64,000 bases of DNA from Enhygromyxa salina. GTDB lineage: Bacteria > Myxococcota_A > Polyangia > Nannocystales > Nannocystaceae. The translations under genes and the position numbers were made by a program. The notes beneath the pieces are model-generated. The model was not told the DNA's origin and ran no database searches. It saw nothing but the letters and a program-made list of their open reading frames with translations. Position 1 is the first letter of the stretch. Each line of letters opens with the position of its first letter. The stretch is taken from the NCBI RefSeq assembly GCF_002994635.1, contig NZ_PVNL01000042.1:124001-188000 (forward strand). Direction: 5' to 3'. Of the stretch, positions 35,741 through 44,517 are shown piece by piece.

Positions 35741-37542
35741 ACGCACCGTCATGGTTCCCTCTCCTCGCCGCCGGTGGCGGTACCCCGCCGATCGTGGCGA
35801 GCATCGCCGCCGCGCTGGTCGCTGCGGCCGTGTTCGCGCTGGTGTGTGAGCGCGTTCGGCTGCCGAGCATCGCTGGGTTCATCTTCGCGGGCGTGCTGAT
35901 TGGCCCGGCCGGCTTCGGGCTAATCGACGATCCCCACGCGATCGAGACGATCGCCGGGCTCGGGCTGATCTTGCTGTTGTTCCTGATCGGCCTCGAGCTC
36001 GATCTGCGCGCGCTGCTGGCCAGCGGGCGGACGTTGATCGTCACGGGGGTGCTGCAGGTGCCGGTCACGGTCGCGGTCGCGTATGCGGCGTTCGTGGCCC
36101 TCGGCGGGCTCGGCCTCGCTGGTGACTACACGCCGCTGTACCTGGCGCTGGCTTGCGGGTTCTCGTCGACGCTGCTGGTGTTCAAGGTCTTGCAAGAGCG
36201 GTTGCAGCTCGACACCGTCGACGGTCGACTGTGCATCGGGCTGCTGATCTTCCAGGACATCTGGGCGATCGTGGTGCTGGCGCTGCAGCCCAACCTCGAC
36301 AGCTTCGACCTCGCGCCGCTGCTCGGGACCCTGGTCGGCGTCGTGATCGTGATCGGCTGCGCGTGGCTGGTGACCCGGTTCATGCTGCCCGCGGCGTTTC
36401 GCCTGGTCGCCAAGTCGCCCGAGCTGGTCGTGACGCTGGCGCTGGGCTGGTGCTTTGGCCTGGGCATGTTCGCCGGTCAGCTCGGACCCTGGGCCACGGC
36501 GCTGGGCCTGCCGATCCAGCCCTCGGTCTCGATGGAGCTCGGGGCCCTCGTCGCGGGCACGAGCATCGCGTCGTTCCCGTACGCCCACGAGGTGTTCGCC
36601 AAGGTCGGGAACCTGCGCGACTTCTTCATCACGCTGTTCTTCGTGGCCCTGGGCATGAGCATCCCCGCGCCCGACGGGTTCGCGGTGATCATCGCTGCCG
36701 TCTGCCTCGCGGTCATCGCGTTCGCGCTCCGCTATCTGGTGTTCCTGCCGCTGCTGTACGCCAACGGGCTCGACCGACGTCACGCGATCACGACCTCGAC
36801 CAAGGTCGCGCAAGTGTCAGAGTTCGCGCTGGTCATTGCGTATCTGGGGCTGTCGCTCGGGCACATTGACGGTGAGCTGGTCAGCACGGTGATCTTCGCG
36901 TTTGTGATCACCGCGATCTTGACCCCCAAGCTGTTCGATCTCGCAGATCCGCTGGTCGGCGTGTTGGCCAAGCCGCTGCACTGGCTGGGCATCCGCGACC
37001 GTCACCAGACCGAGGAAGACGCGCGTGAACGGCCGCCGCGGCTGGTTTTCCTGGGCTTCCATCGGCTGGCCTCGTCGCTGCTGCAGGACCTTCAGCATAG
37101 CCACTCGGAGATCCTGGCCGAGACCCTGGTGGTCGACTTCAACGTCGCGATCCATGACCGGATCCGAGCTCGCGGGGCGCAGGTCGTCTACGGCGACATC
37201 GCCAATCCCAAGACCCTCGACAGCCCCAACATCATGGGGGCCGACGTCATCGTGTGCACGATCTCCGACGACATCCTCAAGGGCGTGACCAACCTCGAGC
37301 TGACCCGGCAGCTGCGGCAGCGGGCCCCGAGCGCGATGATCATCGTCAACGCGGTGCGCCTGCCGGACGTCGCCAAGCTGTACGCGGCCGGAGCTGACTA
37401 CGTGTTCTCGTGGCGGACCGAGACCTCGTTCGGGGTGGTGCCGGCCGTGTGCGCGGCGCTCAACGGCGAGCTGCCCGGCTTCGTCGACGCCCGGGTCCGC
37501 AGCCACGGCGATCCGGCGGGGCGCGAAGAGATCCTCGACTGA
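35737..37542 (+). CDS. Kef-type monovalent cation/proton antiporter (CPA2) with TrkA-N domain
   Basis: 601 residues. The first about 400 form 12-13 membrane helices of the Na+/H+ exchanger fold (LLLFLIGLELDLRALL, and TSTKVAQVSEFALVIAYLGL as in KefB/KefC). Residues about 430-560 are a cytoplasmic Rossmann-like TrkA-N/RCK domain (RLVFLGFHRLASSLL, VVDFNVAIHDRIRARGAQVVYGDI) that binds NAD(H) or another ligand and gates the channel. The protein should exchange K+ (or Na+) for H+ at the inner membrane. It is the last gene of the unit with the HPr-like protein and convergent with the urea-transporter operon (16 bp apart). Confidence 0.92.
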   Translation: MNAPSWFPLLAAGGGTPPIVASIAAALVAAAVFALVCERVRLPSIAGFIFAGVLIGPAGFGLIDDPHAIETIAGLGLILLLFLIGLELDLRALLASGRTLIVTGVLQVPVTVAVAYAAFVALGGLGLAGDYTPLYLALACGFSSTLLVFKVLQERLQLDTVDGRLCIGLLIFQDIWAIVVLALQPNLDSFDLAPLLGTLVGVVIVIGCAWLVTRFMLPAAFRLVAKSPELVVTLALGWCFGLGMFAGQLGPWATALGLPIQPSVSMELGALVAGTSIASFPYAHEVFAKVGNLRDFFITLFFVALGMSIPAPDGFAVIIAAVCLAVIAFALRYLVFLPLLYANGLDRRHAITTSTKVAQVSEFALVIAYLGLSLGHIDGELVSTVIFAFVITAILTPKLFDLADPLVGVLAKPLHWLGIRDRHQTEEDARERPPRLVFLGFHRLASSLLQDLQHSHSEILAETLVVDFNVAIHDRIRARGAQVVYGDIANPKTLDSPNIMGADVIVCTISDDILKGVTNLELTRQLRQRAPSAMIIVNAVRLPDVAKLYAAGADYVFSWRTETSFGVVPAVCAALNGELPGFVDARVRSHGDPAGREEILD

Positions 37543-37558
37543 TCTGGCAGCCGCCGGC

Positions 37559-39166
37559 TCACGTCAACAACAGCACCTGAATGAACCGGTCCCAGGTCAA
37601 TGGTTGCCCCTGCGCTCGACGCTGTAATTGCTCGGTCTCCGCGCTCGACAGCGGCCGCTCGCCCACGCTCCTCATTGCGTTGTTCATCTCGTCGATGCTG
37701 ATCACATCGTCGCCGTCCGCGTCGATCGGCATGAAGTAGGTGAAGAACTGATCGTAGCGGGACATCAGCCGTCGATGCCGCAGCAGCAGCTCCCCGAACT
37801 CTTCGAACGAGATCAGGCCGTCGCGGTCGACATCCAGACACTCGAGCATGAGCGCCAGCTCGGCGCCCGAGATCCCCGCCGACGCGAGATGGCCCTCGAT
37901 CTCGGCGGGTGAGAGCTCGCCGCTGTGATCGTGATCGATGGCGTCGAAGACCCGCCGCAGCTCGTGCTTCTCCACGCTCGGCGCCTGATCGAACAGCGAG
38001 ACCCTCTGCTCGTGGCGCGAGGCGGCCGTGAGCGCGCGCCGAAATTGGCTGATCACCTCCGAGGCGACGGCGTGGCGCTGGCGGTGCTCCTCTGGGCTCG
38101 CGACGGCGTGCAGGGCGACCGGCACCAGCGAGGGGATCGTCCGGCGTACCACCCAAAAACACCCGACCGTCACGATCGTGAACGGGATCGACAGCACTGG
38201 CAGCGGCGCCAGCCAGCGCGCGAGCACGATGCTCCCGGCCGACGCCAAGAACGCACAGATCGAGCCAAGCGTGATGCTCCGCCAGTTCGGCGCGTAGAAG
38301 ACCCCACCGATCGCCGTCGCGCTCAGCACCGCGTTGTAGCCCCACAGCCCGAGGTACATCTCACCGGGCCTGGCACCGAGCGAGAGCCCCGCCACCAGCG
38401 AGATCGCGCAGCCGAGCAGCGCCACCACGAGCCCGATCGGCGTGCAGATCCCGACCGCCACCACAATCAACAGCAGCGGGATGACGCCGTCCGAGAAGAA
38501 CACCTGGCCGAGACCGGCCGGCAGCGAACGCGCGAGCCGCAGCCCGTCGATCGACTCCGCCGGAAACGGAGCGGGCGACGGCCCCAGGTCAAAGAGTGTC
38601 TGCGGGACAAACACGACGACCAGGAAAAAGACCAGCATGACCGCGTTGAAGGCGACACCCAACGGCGCCGCCTTCAGTCGCGTCACGAACCAGGTCCCGA
38701 GCGTGTGCATGACGACCGTGGCCAACGCCGACAGCAACACCGCCGCGGCGATCCAGACCGGGTTCCATGGACCATTGCCCGCTCGCCCCGCGAACCCCAT
38801 CGCCGCGCCGACGAGCAGCCCGTTCAACCCAAAGACGCCGTTTTGGATCGCGTCCGGGGCCAGCCGCATCGCCATCGCCATCGCCGTCGCTGAGATCACC
38901 CCGACCAGGCTCATCAGCCCCAGCCACGGCGACTGCACGAACATCGCGACGAGGATGATCAGCCCGCTCACCGGGTTGTTGGCAAAGATGACCTGGCCAA
39001 TACCGCGCAACGTCGCGTTGACGAAGTTCAGCGACGGCCGCTCGGCGAGGCGCTGATTGAGCGCCTGCATGGTGCCGAGCGGAAACCGCCACGCCGCTGG
39101 GGGCGGCGCAGCGACGGGCGCCACGACACGGGCGAGCAGCTCGTGCAGTGGCGCGGGCTCACTCAC
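37559..39166 (-). CDS. Urea transporter with three C-terminal EF-hands
   Basis: 535 residues. Residues about 40-360 are a UT-family urea transporter: two homologous halves of five helices, each with the hallmark selectivity-filter segment (FGLNGLLVGAAMG in the first, WGYNAVLSATAIGGVF in the second). It should be a passive urea channel in the inner membrane. Residues about 400-535 hold three canonical EF-hand loops: DHDHSGELSPAE, DVDRDGLISFEE and DADGDDVISIDE. All have the expected Asp and closing Glu ligands. Bacterial UTs are normally about 300-340 residues, so the calcium-binding tail is an added module that could gate the channel. It overlaps the end of the LOG gene by 8 nt and is the last gene of the operon. 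Confidence 0.92.
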   Translation of the reverse strand: MSEPAPLHELLARVVAPVAAPPPAAWRFPLGTMQALNQRLAERPSLNFVNATLRGIGQVIFANNPVSGLIILVAMFVQSPWLGLMSLVGVISATAMAMAMRLAPDAIQNGVFGLNGLLVGAAMGFAGRAGNGPWNPVWIAAAVLLSALATVVMHTLGTWFVTRLKAAPLGVAFNAVMLVFFLVVVFVPQTLFDLGPSPAPFPAESIDGLRLARSLPAGLGQVFFSDGVIPLLLIVVAVGICTPIGLVVALLGCAISLVAGLSLGARPGEMYLGLWGYNAVLSATAIGGVFYAPNWRSITLGSICAFLASAGSIVLARWLAPLPVLSIPFTIVTVGCFWVVRRTIPSLVPVALHAVASPEEHRQRHAVASEVISQFRRALTAASRHEQRVSLFDQAPSVEKHELRRVFDAIDHDHSGELSPAEIEGHLASAGISGAELALMLECLDVDRDGLISFEEFGELLLRHRRLMSRYDQFFTYFMPIDADGDDVISIDEMNNAMRSVGERPLSSAETEQLQRRAQGQPLTWDRFIQVLLLT

Positions 39167-40307
39167 CGGGGTGGCGTGCCTTGGTGTAGGCCTTCAAATG
39201 CTCGACGATCTCGTCGACGTCATCCGAGATGCACAGCCAGCGCGCGTAGTCATGGCCGGCGGCGAGCTTCTCGAGCAGCGGATAGACTGGCTTGTCCTCG
39301 GTCCAGTACTTCTTGCCCAGGAACACCATGGGGCTGACATGGCCGTAGGTGTTGTAGTGGTTTTGCGCCGCGTCCTGGAAGATCTCTTGAATGGTCCCCG
39401 CGCTGCCCGGCGCGAACACGATCCCGTACATGCCGATCGCCAGCACCCCCTCTTCACGCACGCTGTTGTCGAAGTACTTGGCGAAGTGAGTTGCGAACGC
39501 GTTGGGCGGCTCGTGACCGTAGAGCCAGGTTGGGACGGCGATGCTCCGGCACGTGGACTCGTGCTCGGGCGCCATGGGGAACATCTTGCGCACCTCGAAC
39601 GCGGCGTCGAGCCAGGCGTCGGTCGGCAGCATGCCTGGCGCGCGCGCGAGCACGGCCAGCGCCGCCTCGAGCTCCTCTGAACCACGCGTGGCCAGGTAGG
39701 CGCCCAGATGGCTGGCCTCCATCGCCCCAGGACCGCCCCCCGTCGCGACGCAGAAGCCCGCGAGCGTCAGCTCGTGCCCGAGCTTGGCGACCGTGCGGTA
39801 CATCGGGTCCGCGCGCGAGAGGGCGTGACCACCCATGACCGAAGCGACCTTGTGTTCGCCCTCCGCGAGCCAGTTCTCGAGGGCGTTCGTGATCGCGTGA
39901 TCGTGAATGCGCTGCGCGAGGTCCTCGACAATATCACTGACCTTCCGAGATTCGCTGTAGTGACGATAGACGCGACAATCGAACGCCTGCTCGTAGCTCC
40001 CGGCCACGCCCTGCTCGTAGCCCGCATAGAGCTCCGCCACGCTGTACAGGGCGCCCCGGTACATCGAATAGGGCAGGTTTGGCAGGTCGGGAAAGAACAG
40101 CGCCCCGGTCGCGTTCGCGTGGGTCGCCGCTTCGGCTTCCAGCTTGCAGCCCAGGAACAGGGCGTTCGTGAGCGGCGACCGCAACAGCGCCGCGGTGTGA
40201 CCACGCAGGTCGAGCTCCTGGAACACCCGGCCCTCGAGCGAGCCGCCAGCGAGGAGGTGGAGGTCGAGTTCCGCGATGGTCTCAATTTCGTGACGTTGTT
40301 CAATCAT
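39159..40307 (-). CDS. LOG-family nucleotide hydrolase-like protein
   Basis: 382 residues with a Rossmann-like LOG (lysine decarboxylase-like) domain: VATGGGPGAMEASHLG and the catalytic-region motif FAPGSAGTIQEIFQDA, a variant of the usual PGGxGTxxE with Gly to Ser. LOG/PpnN proteins split nucleoside 5'-monophosphates into base and ribose 5-phosphate. An N-terminal extension of about 150 residues (LDLRGHTAALLRSPLTNALF) has no obvious family. Start ATG 40307 overlaps the 5'-nucleotidase-like gene by 8 nt. The stop overlaps the urea-transporter gene by 8 nt, so the three are strongly coupled. I infer a role in nucleotide turnover. Confidence 0.85.
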   Translation of the reverse strand: MIEQRHEIETIAELDLHLLAGGSLEGRVFQELDLRGHTAALLRSPLTNALFLGCKLEAEAATHANATGALFFPDLPNLPYSMYRGALYSVAELYAGYEQGVAGSYEQAFDCRVYRHYSESRKVSDIVEDLAQRIHDHAITNALENWLAEGEHKVASVMGGHALSRADPMYRTVAKLGHELTLAGFCVATGGGPGAMEASHLGAYLATRGSEELEAALAVLARAPGMLPTDAWLDAAFEVRKMFPMAPEHESTCRSIAVPTWLYGHEPPNAFATHFAKYFDNSVREEGVLAIGMYGIVFAPGSAGTIQEIFQDAAQNHYNTYGHVSPMVFLGKKYWTEDKPVYPLLEKLAAGHDYARWLCISDDVDEIVEHLKAYTKARHPGE

Positions 40308-41949
40308 TGCTCGTGTCTCCGTGCATGGCTGCGTGGTTGGCGACGAGGGCTTCGGCCTCCTCGCGGGTGATGGTCCCGTCGCCGTCGGCGTCGACCATTC
40401 GAAATACATCATTGACGACGATGTCCGAGGGCGCCTCATGGGTCGCCCTGCTGATCGCGCGCTCGAGCTCCTCGGGGGTGACAACCCCGTCCTGATTGGC
40501 GTCGATCTCCTCGAAGCTCCCGAGCTGGCGCCACAGCTCCATGGAGAAGGCATCGACCAGGATCATCTTGATCTCCCGCCCGGCGTCCCGCGGCGGTATC
40601 AGGTCGGGCCGCGCGCTCGCGTACTCGACAAACGGGGTGATCCCGTTCATGCCGCCGAGCAGACCGAGCACGGTGGCGATCCGATATTCGCGGTTCGGGT
40701 CGAGCGCGAGGCCACCGATGGTGGTGACGACGTCGCCGGGGCCCTCGATCGTCATGCCGTCGTCGACCTGCAAATAGGCGTTCGAGCCCACCCGCGCGCG
40801 CGACATTGCGACAGCGTCTCGCACGACGCTGCCAGGCATGCTCACCACGACCGTCTCATTGGCATAGGGCAGCGCCGCCTTGAGGTCGGCATAGGTGAAG
40901 CGCTGCTCGTAGTCCTGCTCGCCCCGGACCCCGCCGCCATGCAGCAGGCAACCGTCGGCGCCCAGCGCGTCGCGGATGTGCGAGCACAGCACCGTGCCCA
41001 TCGAGGTCTGACCGGACTTGATCCCGACGGAGGACAGCGGGGTCTCGGGTGAGGTCCGCATGAGCGTGGCCCCGTCGAGCCGGCGCACCGACGACATGTG
41101 CCGATCCACGCGGGCGCGCATGGACTGATCTTCCGGAAACTCGCGGACCTCCTGAAGTTTGTACGTGACGGTGGGCAGATCGAACGCCCCGGTCGGTGCT
41201 TCGACCGGCCACGCCAGATCGATCACCACGGCGTTCGCCGCCTCCGCGCCGGCCTTGATGACCAAACAACCATCCACGTCCTCGATGATGACCTCGTGCT
41301 CGTGACCGGCCACGATCACCGGGAACTGTGGCTCGCGCTGGCTCCGGGCCAGCTCGAGATCGTCCGCGACGTCCTGGTGCGTAATCGGTATCACGCAGGC
41401 GCACCCCTCTGTGTGCAGGACCTTCGCCCACTTTTGGGCCGTCTCGTTGGCCGGCTCGATTGTGTGCCCACCGAACGCGCCTGGTCGATAGAGGTTCTTC
41501 TGGTGCGCCAACAGCCCGAGCAGACCGACCCGAACCGTTCGCCCACCCCCACCCGGGCTGGTGACCTCGAGGATCTGGTGGGTCGGCAACTTGGGCTGGA
41601 ACGTGGGCATGTTGGTGTTGAGCCAGGTGCCCGCGAACTCCTGCACACGCTTGACGAGCTCGCCCATGCCCACGTCATCCTCGTGATTCCCGAACATCGC
41701 GTGGGTGATCGGGATCTCATTGAGGCACTCGATCATCCCCGCCCCCTTGTCGAGGCTGGACAGGATGCTCGGGGCCACGAAATCGCCCGCCAGCGTCACG
41801 ACCAAGCGGTCAGCCGGGTTCGACACCGCGTGGTGTTGCACGAGGCTCTTGAGCCGCGGCAGATTCTCGAGCGAGTAGATGTCGTTGACACAAATGACAC
41901 GTAGGGTGGGGCCTCGCGGCGGGCTATCGCTGGTCGTGGTCGCTGCCAT
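40300..41949 (-). CDS. 5'-nucleotidase-like metallophosphoesterase with C-terminal EF-hands
   Basis: 549 residues. The N-terminal metallophosphatase domain has VTLAGDFVAPS, MFGNHEDD, PITHQDVADD and VAGHEHEV, the metal-ligand motifs of the UshA/5'-nucleotidase family. The first motif reads VNDIYSLEN where most members have NDFHG, so one metal-ligand His is replaced by Tyr. A 5'-nucleotidase C-terminal domain follows (GSVVRDAVAMSRARV, GGLALDPNREYRI). Two EF-hand loops close the protein (DANQDGVVTPEE, DADGDGTITREE). There is no signal peptide, unlike periplasmic UshA, so it should act in the cytoplasm. ATG 41949 has AAGGA 8-9 nt upstream. It is the first gene of the operon with LOG and the EF-hand urea transporter. 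Confidence 0.88.
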   Translation of the reverse strand: MAATTTSDSPPRGPTLRVICVNDIYSLENLPRLKSLVQHHAVSNPADRLVVTLAGDFVAPSILSSLDKGAGMIECLNEIPITHAMFGNHEDDVGMGELVKRVQEFAGTWLNTNMPTFQPKLPTHQILEVTSPGGGGRTVRVGLLGLLAHQKNLYRPGAFGGHTIEPANETAQKWAKVLHTEGCACVIPITHQDVADDLELARSQREPQFPVIVAGHEHEVIIEDVDGCLVIKAGAEAANAVVIDLAWPVEAPTGAFDLPTVTYKLQEVREFPEDQSMRARVDRHMSSVRRLDGATLMRTSPETPLSSVGIKSGQTSMGTVLCSHIRDALGADGCLLHGGGVRGEQDYEQRFTYADLKAALPYANETVVVSMPGSVVRDAVAMSRARVGSNAYLQVDDGMTIEGPGDVVTTIGGLALDPNREYRIATVLGLLGGMNGITPFVEYASARPDLIPPRDAGREIKMILVDAFSMELWRQLGSFEEIDANQDGVVTPEELERAISRATHEAPSDIVVNDVFRMVDADGDGTITREEAEALVANHAAMHGDTSND

Positions 41950-42390
41950 TGTAAAGTTCCTTCGGGAGGTGGAAGATCGGAACAGGTGTATGAATCGTCG
42001 TATCGACCGTAGGTCTCAGACGGATCTCATACGGGAGCCGGATTGCTGCCAGTCTGCGGGCTCCGGTCGTTCTCTTGATCGCTGATCGTTGCTTTGATCG
42101 CCGTATCCTCATTGGGCAACCTCCAATGGCTGGTTCCCCAATTTCCCCATCACACCTAAGCTCCATTCGCCCACGGACCTCGCGGCACGTCGGTGTGATT
42201 ACTACACGGTCACCTGTGCCGTCAAGACTCTTGATGAACCTCCTTTCGTCCCCCACAAGTGCCTCGCACTTCGTGCACACCACGACCGCGAGAGCATGAC
42301 GATCTCTACAGTGCTGCAATCTGCCGTCCCAAGTGTCGGGGCGCCTCGTCGGGACAGCCCGGGTTTGGGGGGTCCGCGCCGCGGCTGCTC
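41950..42390. other. Regulatory stretch upstream of the EF-hand operon, 441 bp
   Basis: No convincing gene. It is less GC-rich than its surroundings. It contains the candidate promoter at 42191-42225 and a hairpin-forming region around 42034-42063 (gggagccg ... cgggctcc) within the expected leader RNA. Confidence 0.5.
42191..42225 (-). promoter_or_regulatory. Candidate sigma70 promoter with overlapping palindrome for the EF-hand operon
   Basis: On the minus strand TTGACG (42225-42220) and AGTAAT (42203-42198) are 16 bp apart. The -10 lies inside an imperfect inverted repeat, cggtgt-N7-acacgg (42191-42209). A matching half (atcacacc) occurs about 40 bp further left. This would give a leader of about 240 nt. 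It is motif-based only. Confidence 0.35.
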
Positions 42391-42663
42391 TCACGGCGAC
42401 CTGGATGCGACTGCGTAGCGCACAATCCACATGTCGCTGTCGACGTCGGCAAAGAAAATCTCGACCACGTCATCGTGGATCTCGACGGTGGCGCCGACTA
42501 GCTCTGGACGATTCGGGCTCTCGACGATCTCGTAGCTGGCATCCGCGATGGGCTCGACGTCACAACACCCGGTTGTGCCGACGAACATCCCCGCGACGAC
42601 CGCAGCCAGACCCGCTCCGACAAGCGCGACTCGAGCCTTCAACAGCTTGCGCGCAACCGTCAT
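42391..42663 (-). CDS. Small putative lipoprotein, second of a pair
   Basis: 90 residues. A hydrophobic N-terminal helix (RVALVGAGLAAVVAGMFVG) is followed by TTGCCD, which could be a lipobox. The mature part is short and acidic (ATVEIHDDVVEIFFADVDSD). The ATG overlaps the stop of the preceding small gene by 4 nt, so the two are coupled. No family is recognised. Confidence 0.6.
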   Translation of the reverse strand: MTVARKLLKARVALVGAGLAAVVAGMFVGTTGCCDVEPIADASYEIVESPNRPELVGATVEIHDDVVEIFFADVDSDMWIVRYAVASRSP

Positions 42664-42923
42664 CGCGGCTCCAACACCATGGAAGGCGAATCAGGTCCAA
42701 ACAGAGTCAGACGCAAAGTGGGAGCATTCGCGCCACTGAGGTTGGCTTTGTTGGCCCAAAACTCCTGCTCCATGGTTGGCGCCATGTCGCCTTCGACGGC
42801 CGCGAGTTCGAGTTCCAATTCGGAGAAGTCACACTTCGAAGCGTGCGCCGCGGGGAGCAAGTGAGCGAGGCCGACGCCGACGCCGAAGGACACCCCGACG
42901 GTAAAGATGGTCTGTTTGAACAT
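42660..42923 (-). CDS. Small secreted protein, first of a pair
   Basis: 87 residues with a signal peptide (TVGVSFGVGVGLAHLLPAAHA), then a short acidic helical region (FSELELELAAVEGDMAP) and a strand-rich end. It is coupled by ATGA overlap to the following small gene. Function is unknown; the pair may form an exported complex. Confidence 0.6.
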   Translation of the reverse strand: MFKQTIFTVGVSFGVGVGLAHLLPAAHASKCDFSELELELAAVEGDMAPTMEQEFWANKANLSGANAPTLRLTLFGPDSPSMVLEPR

Positions 42924-42964
42924 TTGTCTATCGCGTCCCGTTCGAGGCAGTACTCTACCGGTCT

Positions 42965-43123
42965 CCGAACCCCGAGCAAGTCGCCGAGCCCAAGCCCACG
43001 CAGACCGCGGCCGCCCTCACCGAGCTAGCGACGACGCTGAACGACGCCGAGCTGCTCGGGCGCGAGACCCTGAGCGCCTCGCGATCGAGGTCGACCGCGA
43101 GGCGCTCAGCTCGGCTCGCTGAC
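42965..43123 (+). pseudogene. Possible frameshifted gene remnant
   Basis: One frame reads NPEQVAEPKPTQTAAALTEL...NDAELL with good helical character, then degenerates. The next frame takes over with ARDPERLAIEVDREALSSAR and a stop. A single frameshift near 43060 would join them. No start is visible. Confidence 0.25.
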
Positions 43124-43134
43124 GCGACCGTCCC

Positions 43135-43153
43135 GCGGACCCAGCGGGTCCGC
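43135..43153. terminator. 8-bp perfect hairpin before the gene at 43165
   Basis: gcggaccc-agc-gggtccgc, ending 11 nt before the next start codon. It could end transcription of the remnant upstream, though no T-run follows. Confidence 0.35.
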
Positions 43154-43164
43154 TACACTCGGCC

Positions 43165-44343
43165 GTGCTCTACGAAGCCGAGCTGTACCTCTCCTCTGCC
43201 GCGCTGCAGTGTCTCGAGCCGCGCGAGGCAGGTGCGCTCGCGCGGCTGAGCACGTTCTTCGGTTTCACCACGCAGCTCGCCGAGCAGCGTCGGCTCCGGC
43301 TCGCGGCCGCGCTCGAGCGCGTGCTCGGGGCGCTGCGAGCCCGTGGCATCGATGACGCGGTGTTCGGCAGCCGTGACGGCGCGGCTTGCTTCGTCGACCG
43401 CGTCGGCGTGGCCGAGGACATCGACGCGCTGTCGGAGCAGGCCAGCGAGGCGCCGGTCGACTTTGACTGCTTGCGCCTGTTCGTGCGCGAAGCCACCCGC
43501 GACGATAGCGAGGCGGCGATCTTCGATCCTTATCGGGGCGAGATCGCCACCGAGCGCCCGCAGCTGCAGCTCGCCGTCGACGTCGAGATTCATCGGCTGA
43601 TCCCGCTCGATGGCTACCCGCTGCGCCTGCGCGTGCACGGCCTGATCGCCGAGCTCAACTCGCCTGCCGACGAGCCCTGGGACACGCTCGCCCAGCGCAC
43701 CGCCCACTACATCGAGCGCCGGTTCCCGACCCGGCGCGTCCACGGTCACGAGCATGTGCCCGAGGAATTTCAGCGACGCGTCGAGTCGCTCGCGCGCTCG
43801 CTGTGCCGCGAGTTCGACACCGAGCGCATCGATCTCACCCTGCGCAGCGCCATGGTGCTGCCTCGACACCCGCGCATGGGCACCCTCGAGGAGCTGCCGG
43901 CAGCCCTCGCCGCCGGCAGCTTCGCGCGCCTGCCCGGCCTCGAAGCCCCGCTGCGCTACGCGTTCGCCTGGCCCGAGGTCCACGCAGGTCTCTCGTACGA
44001 GCAGATGCTCGTGCTCGACGGTCGCGGTCGCCGGATGCTCGCGACCGGGCCCACGGCCGTGACGGCGAGCGAGGACTCGCTCGCCGTCGGACATCCGCCG
44101 CTGCACTTGCCGGTCCCCGATCTGCTCGCGTTCTCCGGCCACGAATGGGACGCCGAGGCCCGCCGTGAGCTGCTGCTCGCGCCCGGTGCACCGTGCGAGG
44201 GCCTCGACGGCGACGCTGCGCTCAACAGCCATGAGCGACGCACCTTCGAGTGCGGCAGCCGCGGGCCCGCACGCGCGACGACGGTGAACCGAGGCAAGGG
44301 CTCCCGCTCGGGGCGGGGCTTCCCGGGGCAGCTCGGGTTTTAG
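43165..44343 (+). CDS. Hypothetical protein, unknown function
   Basis: 392 residues from GTG 43165. No signal peptide or membrane helix. The body (1-345) is a mix of helices and strands, with acidic stretches and conserved-looking Trp/Tyr positions (YLSSAALQCLEP, LIAELNSPADEPWDTL, ERIDLTLRSAMVLPRHPRMG). The last about 45 residues are basic and low in complexity (RGPARATTVNRGKGSRSGRG), perhaps a nucleic-acid-binding tail or a read-through extension. Both strands are open here; the plus strand is preferred for its balanced amino-acid composition. I do not recognise the family. Confidence 0.6.
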   Translation: MLYEAELYLSSAALQCLEPREAGALARLSTFFGFTTQLAEQRRLRLAAALERVLGALRARGIDDAVFGSRDGAACFVDRVGVAEDIDALSEQASEAPVDFDCLRLFVREATRDDSEAAIFDPYRGEIATERPQLQLAVDVEIHRLIPLDGYPLRLRVHGLIAELNSPADEPWDTLAQRTAHYIERRFPTRRVHGHEHVPEEFQRRVESLARSLCREFDTERIDLTLRSAMVLPRHPRMGTLEELPAALAAGSFARLPGLEAPLRYAFAWPEVHAGLSYEQMLVLDGRGRRMLATGPTAVTASEDSLAVGHPPLHLPVPDLLAFSGHEWDAEARRELLLAPGAPCEGLDGDAALNSHERRTFECGSRGPARATTVNRGKGSRSGRGFPGQLGF

Positions 44344-44517
44344 CAGGCCCTTCGGGCTGGGCCTTCACTGCGTTCAGGACGCTCGCGGGTTGACTCGCGG
44401 ACCGTCGTCGCCGGCCGCTTCGGCACGACGAGAGCGGACCGCCGCCGGGTCAGCCACCGCGCGAGTAGGCCGCATCCTCGCTGAGATCCCAGCCGCTGCC
44501 GTGCACTACGGAGCGAG

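Noticed and set aside
42034..42063. Possible sigma54 promoter (ctggcag and GC 10 nt later, minus strand) upstream of the EF-hand operon
   Set aside because: The -24 box fits but the -12 box is poor (cggct instead of ttgca). The site also overlaps a hairpin that explains the pattern.
43153..44232. Minus-strand frame opposite the hypothetical gene at 43165
   Set aside because: Both strands are open, but the minus reading is Arg/Gly/Glu-rich without hydrophobic core pattern. The plus reading looks more like a folded protein, so it was kept with moderate confidence.
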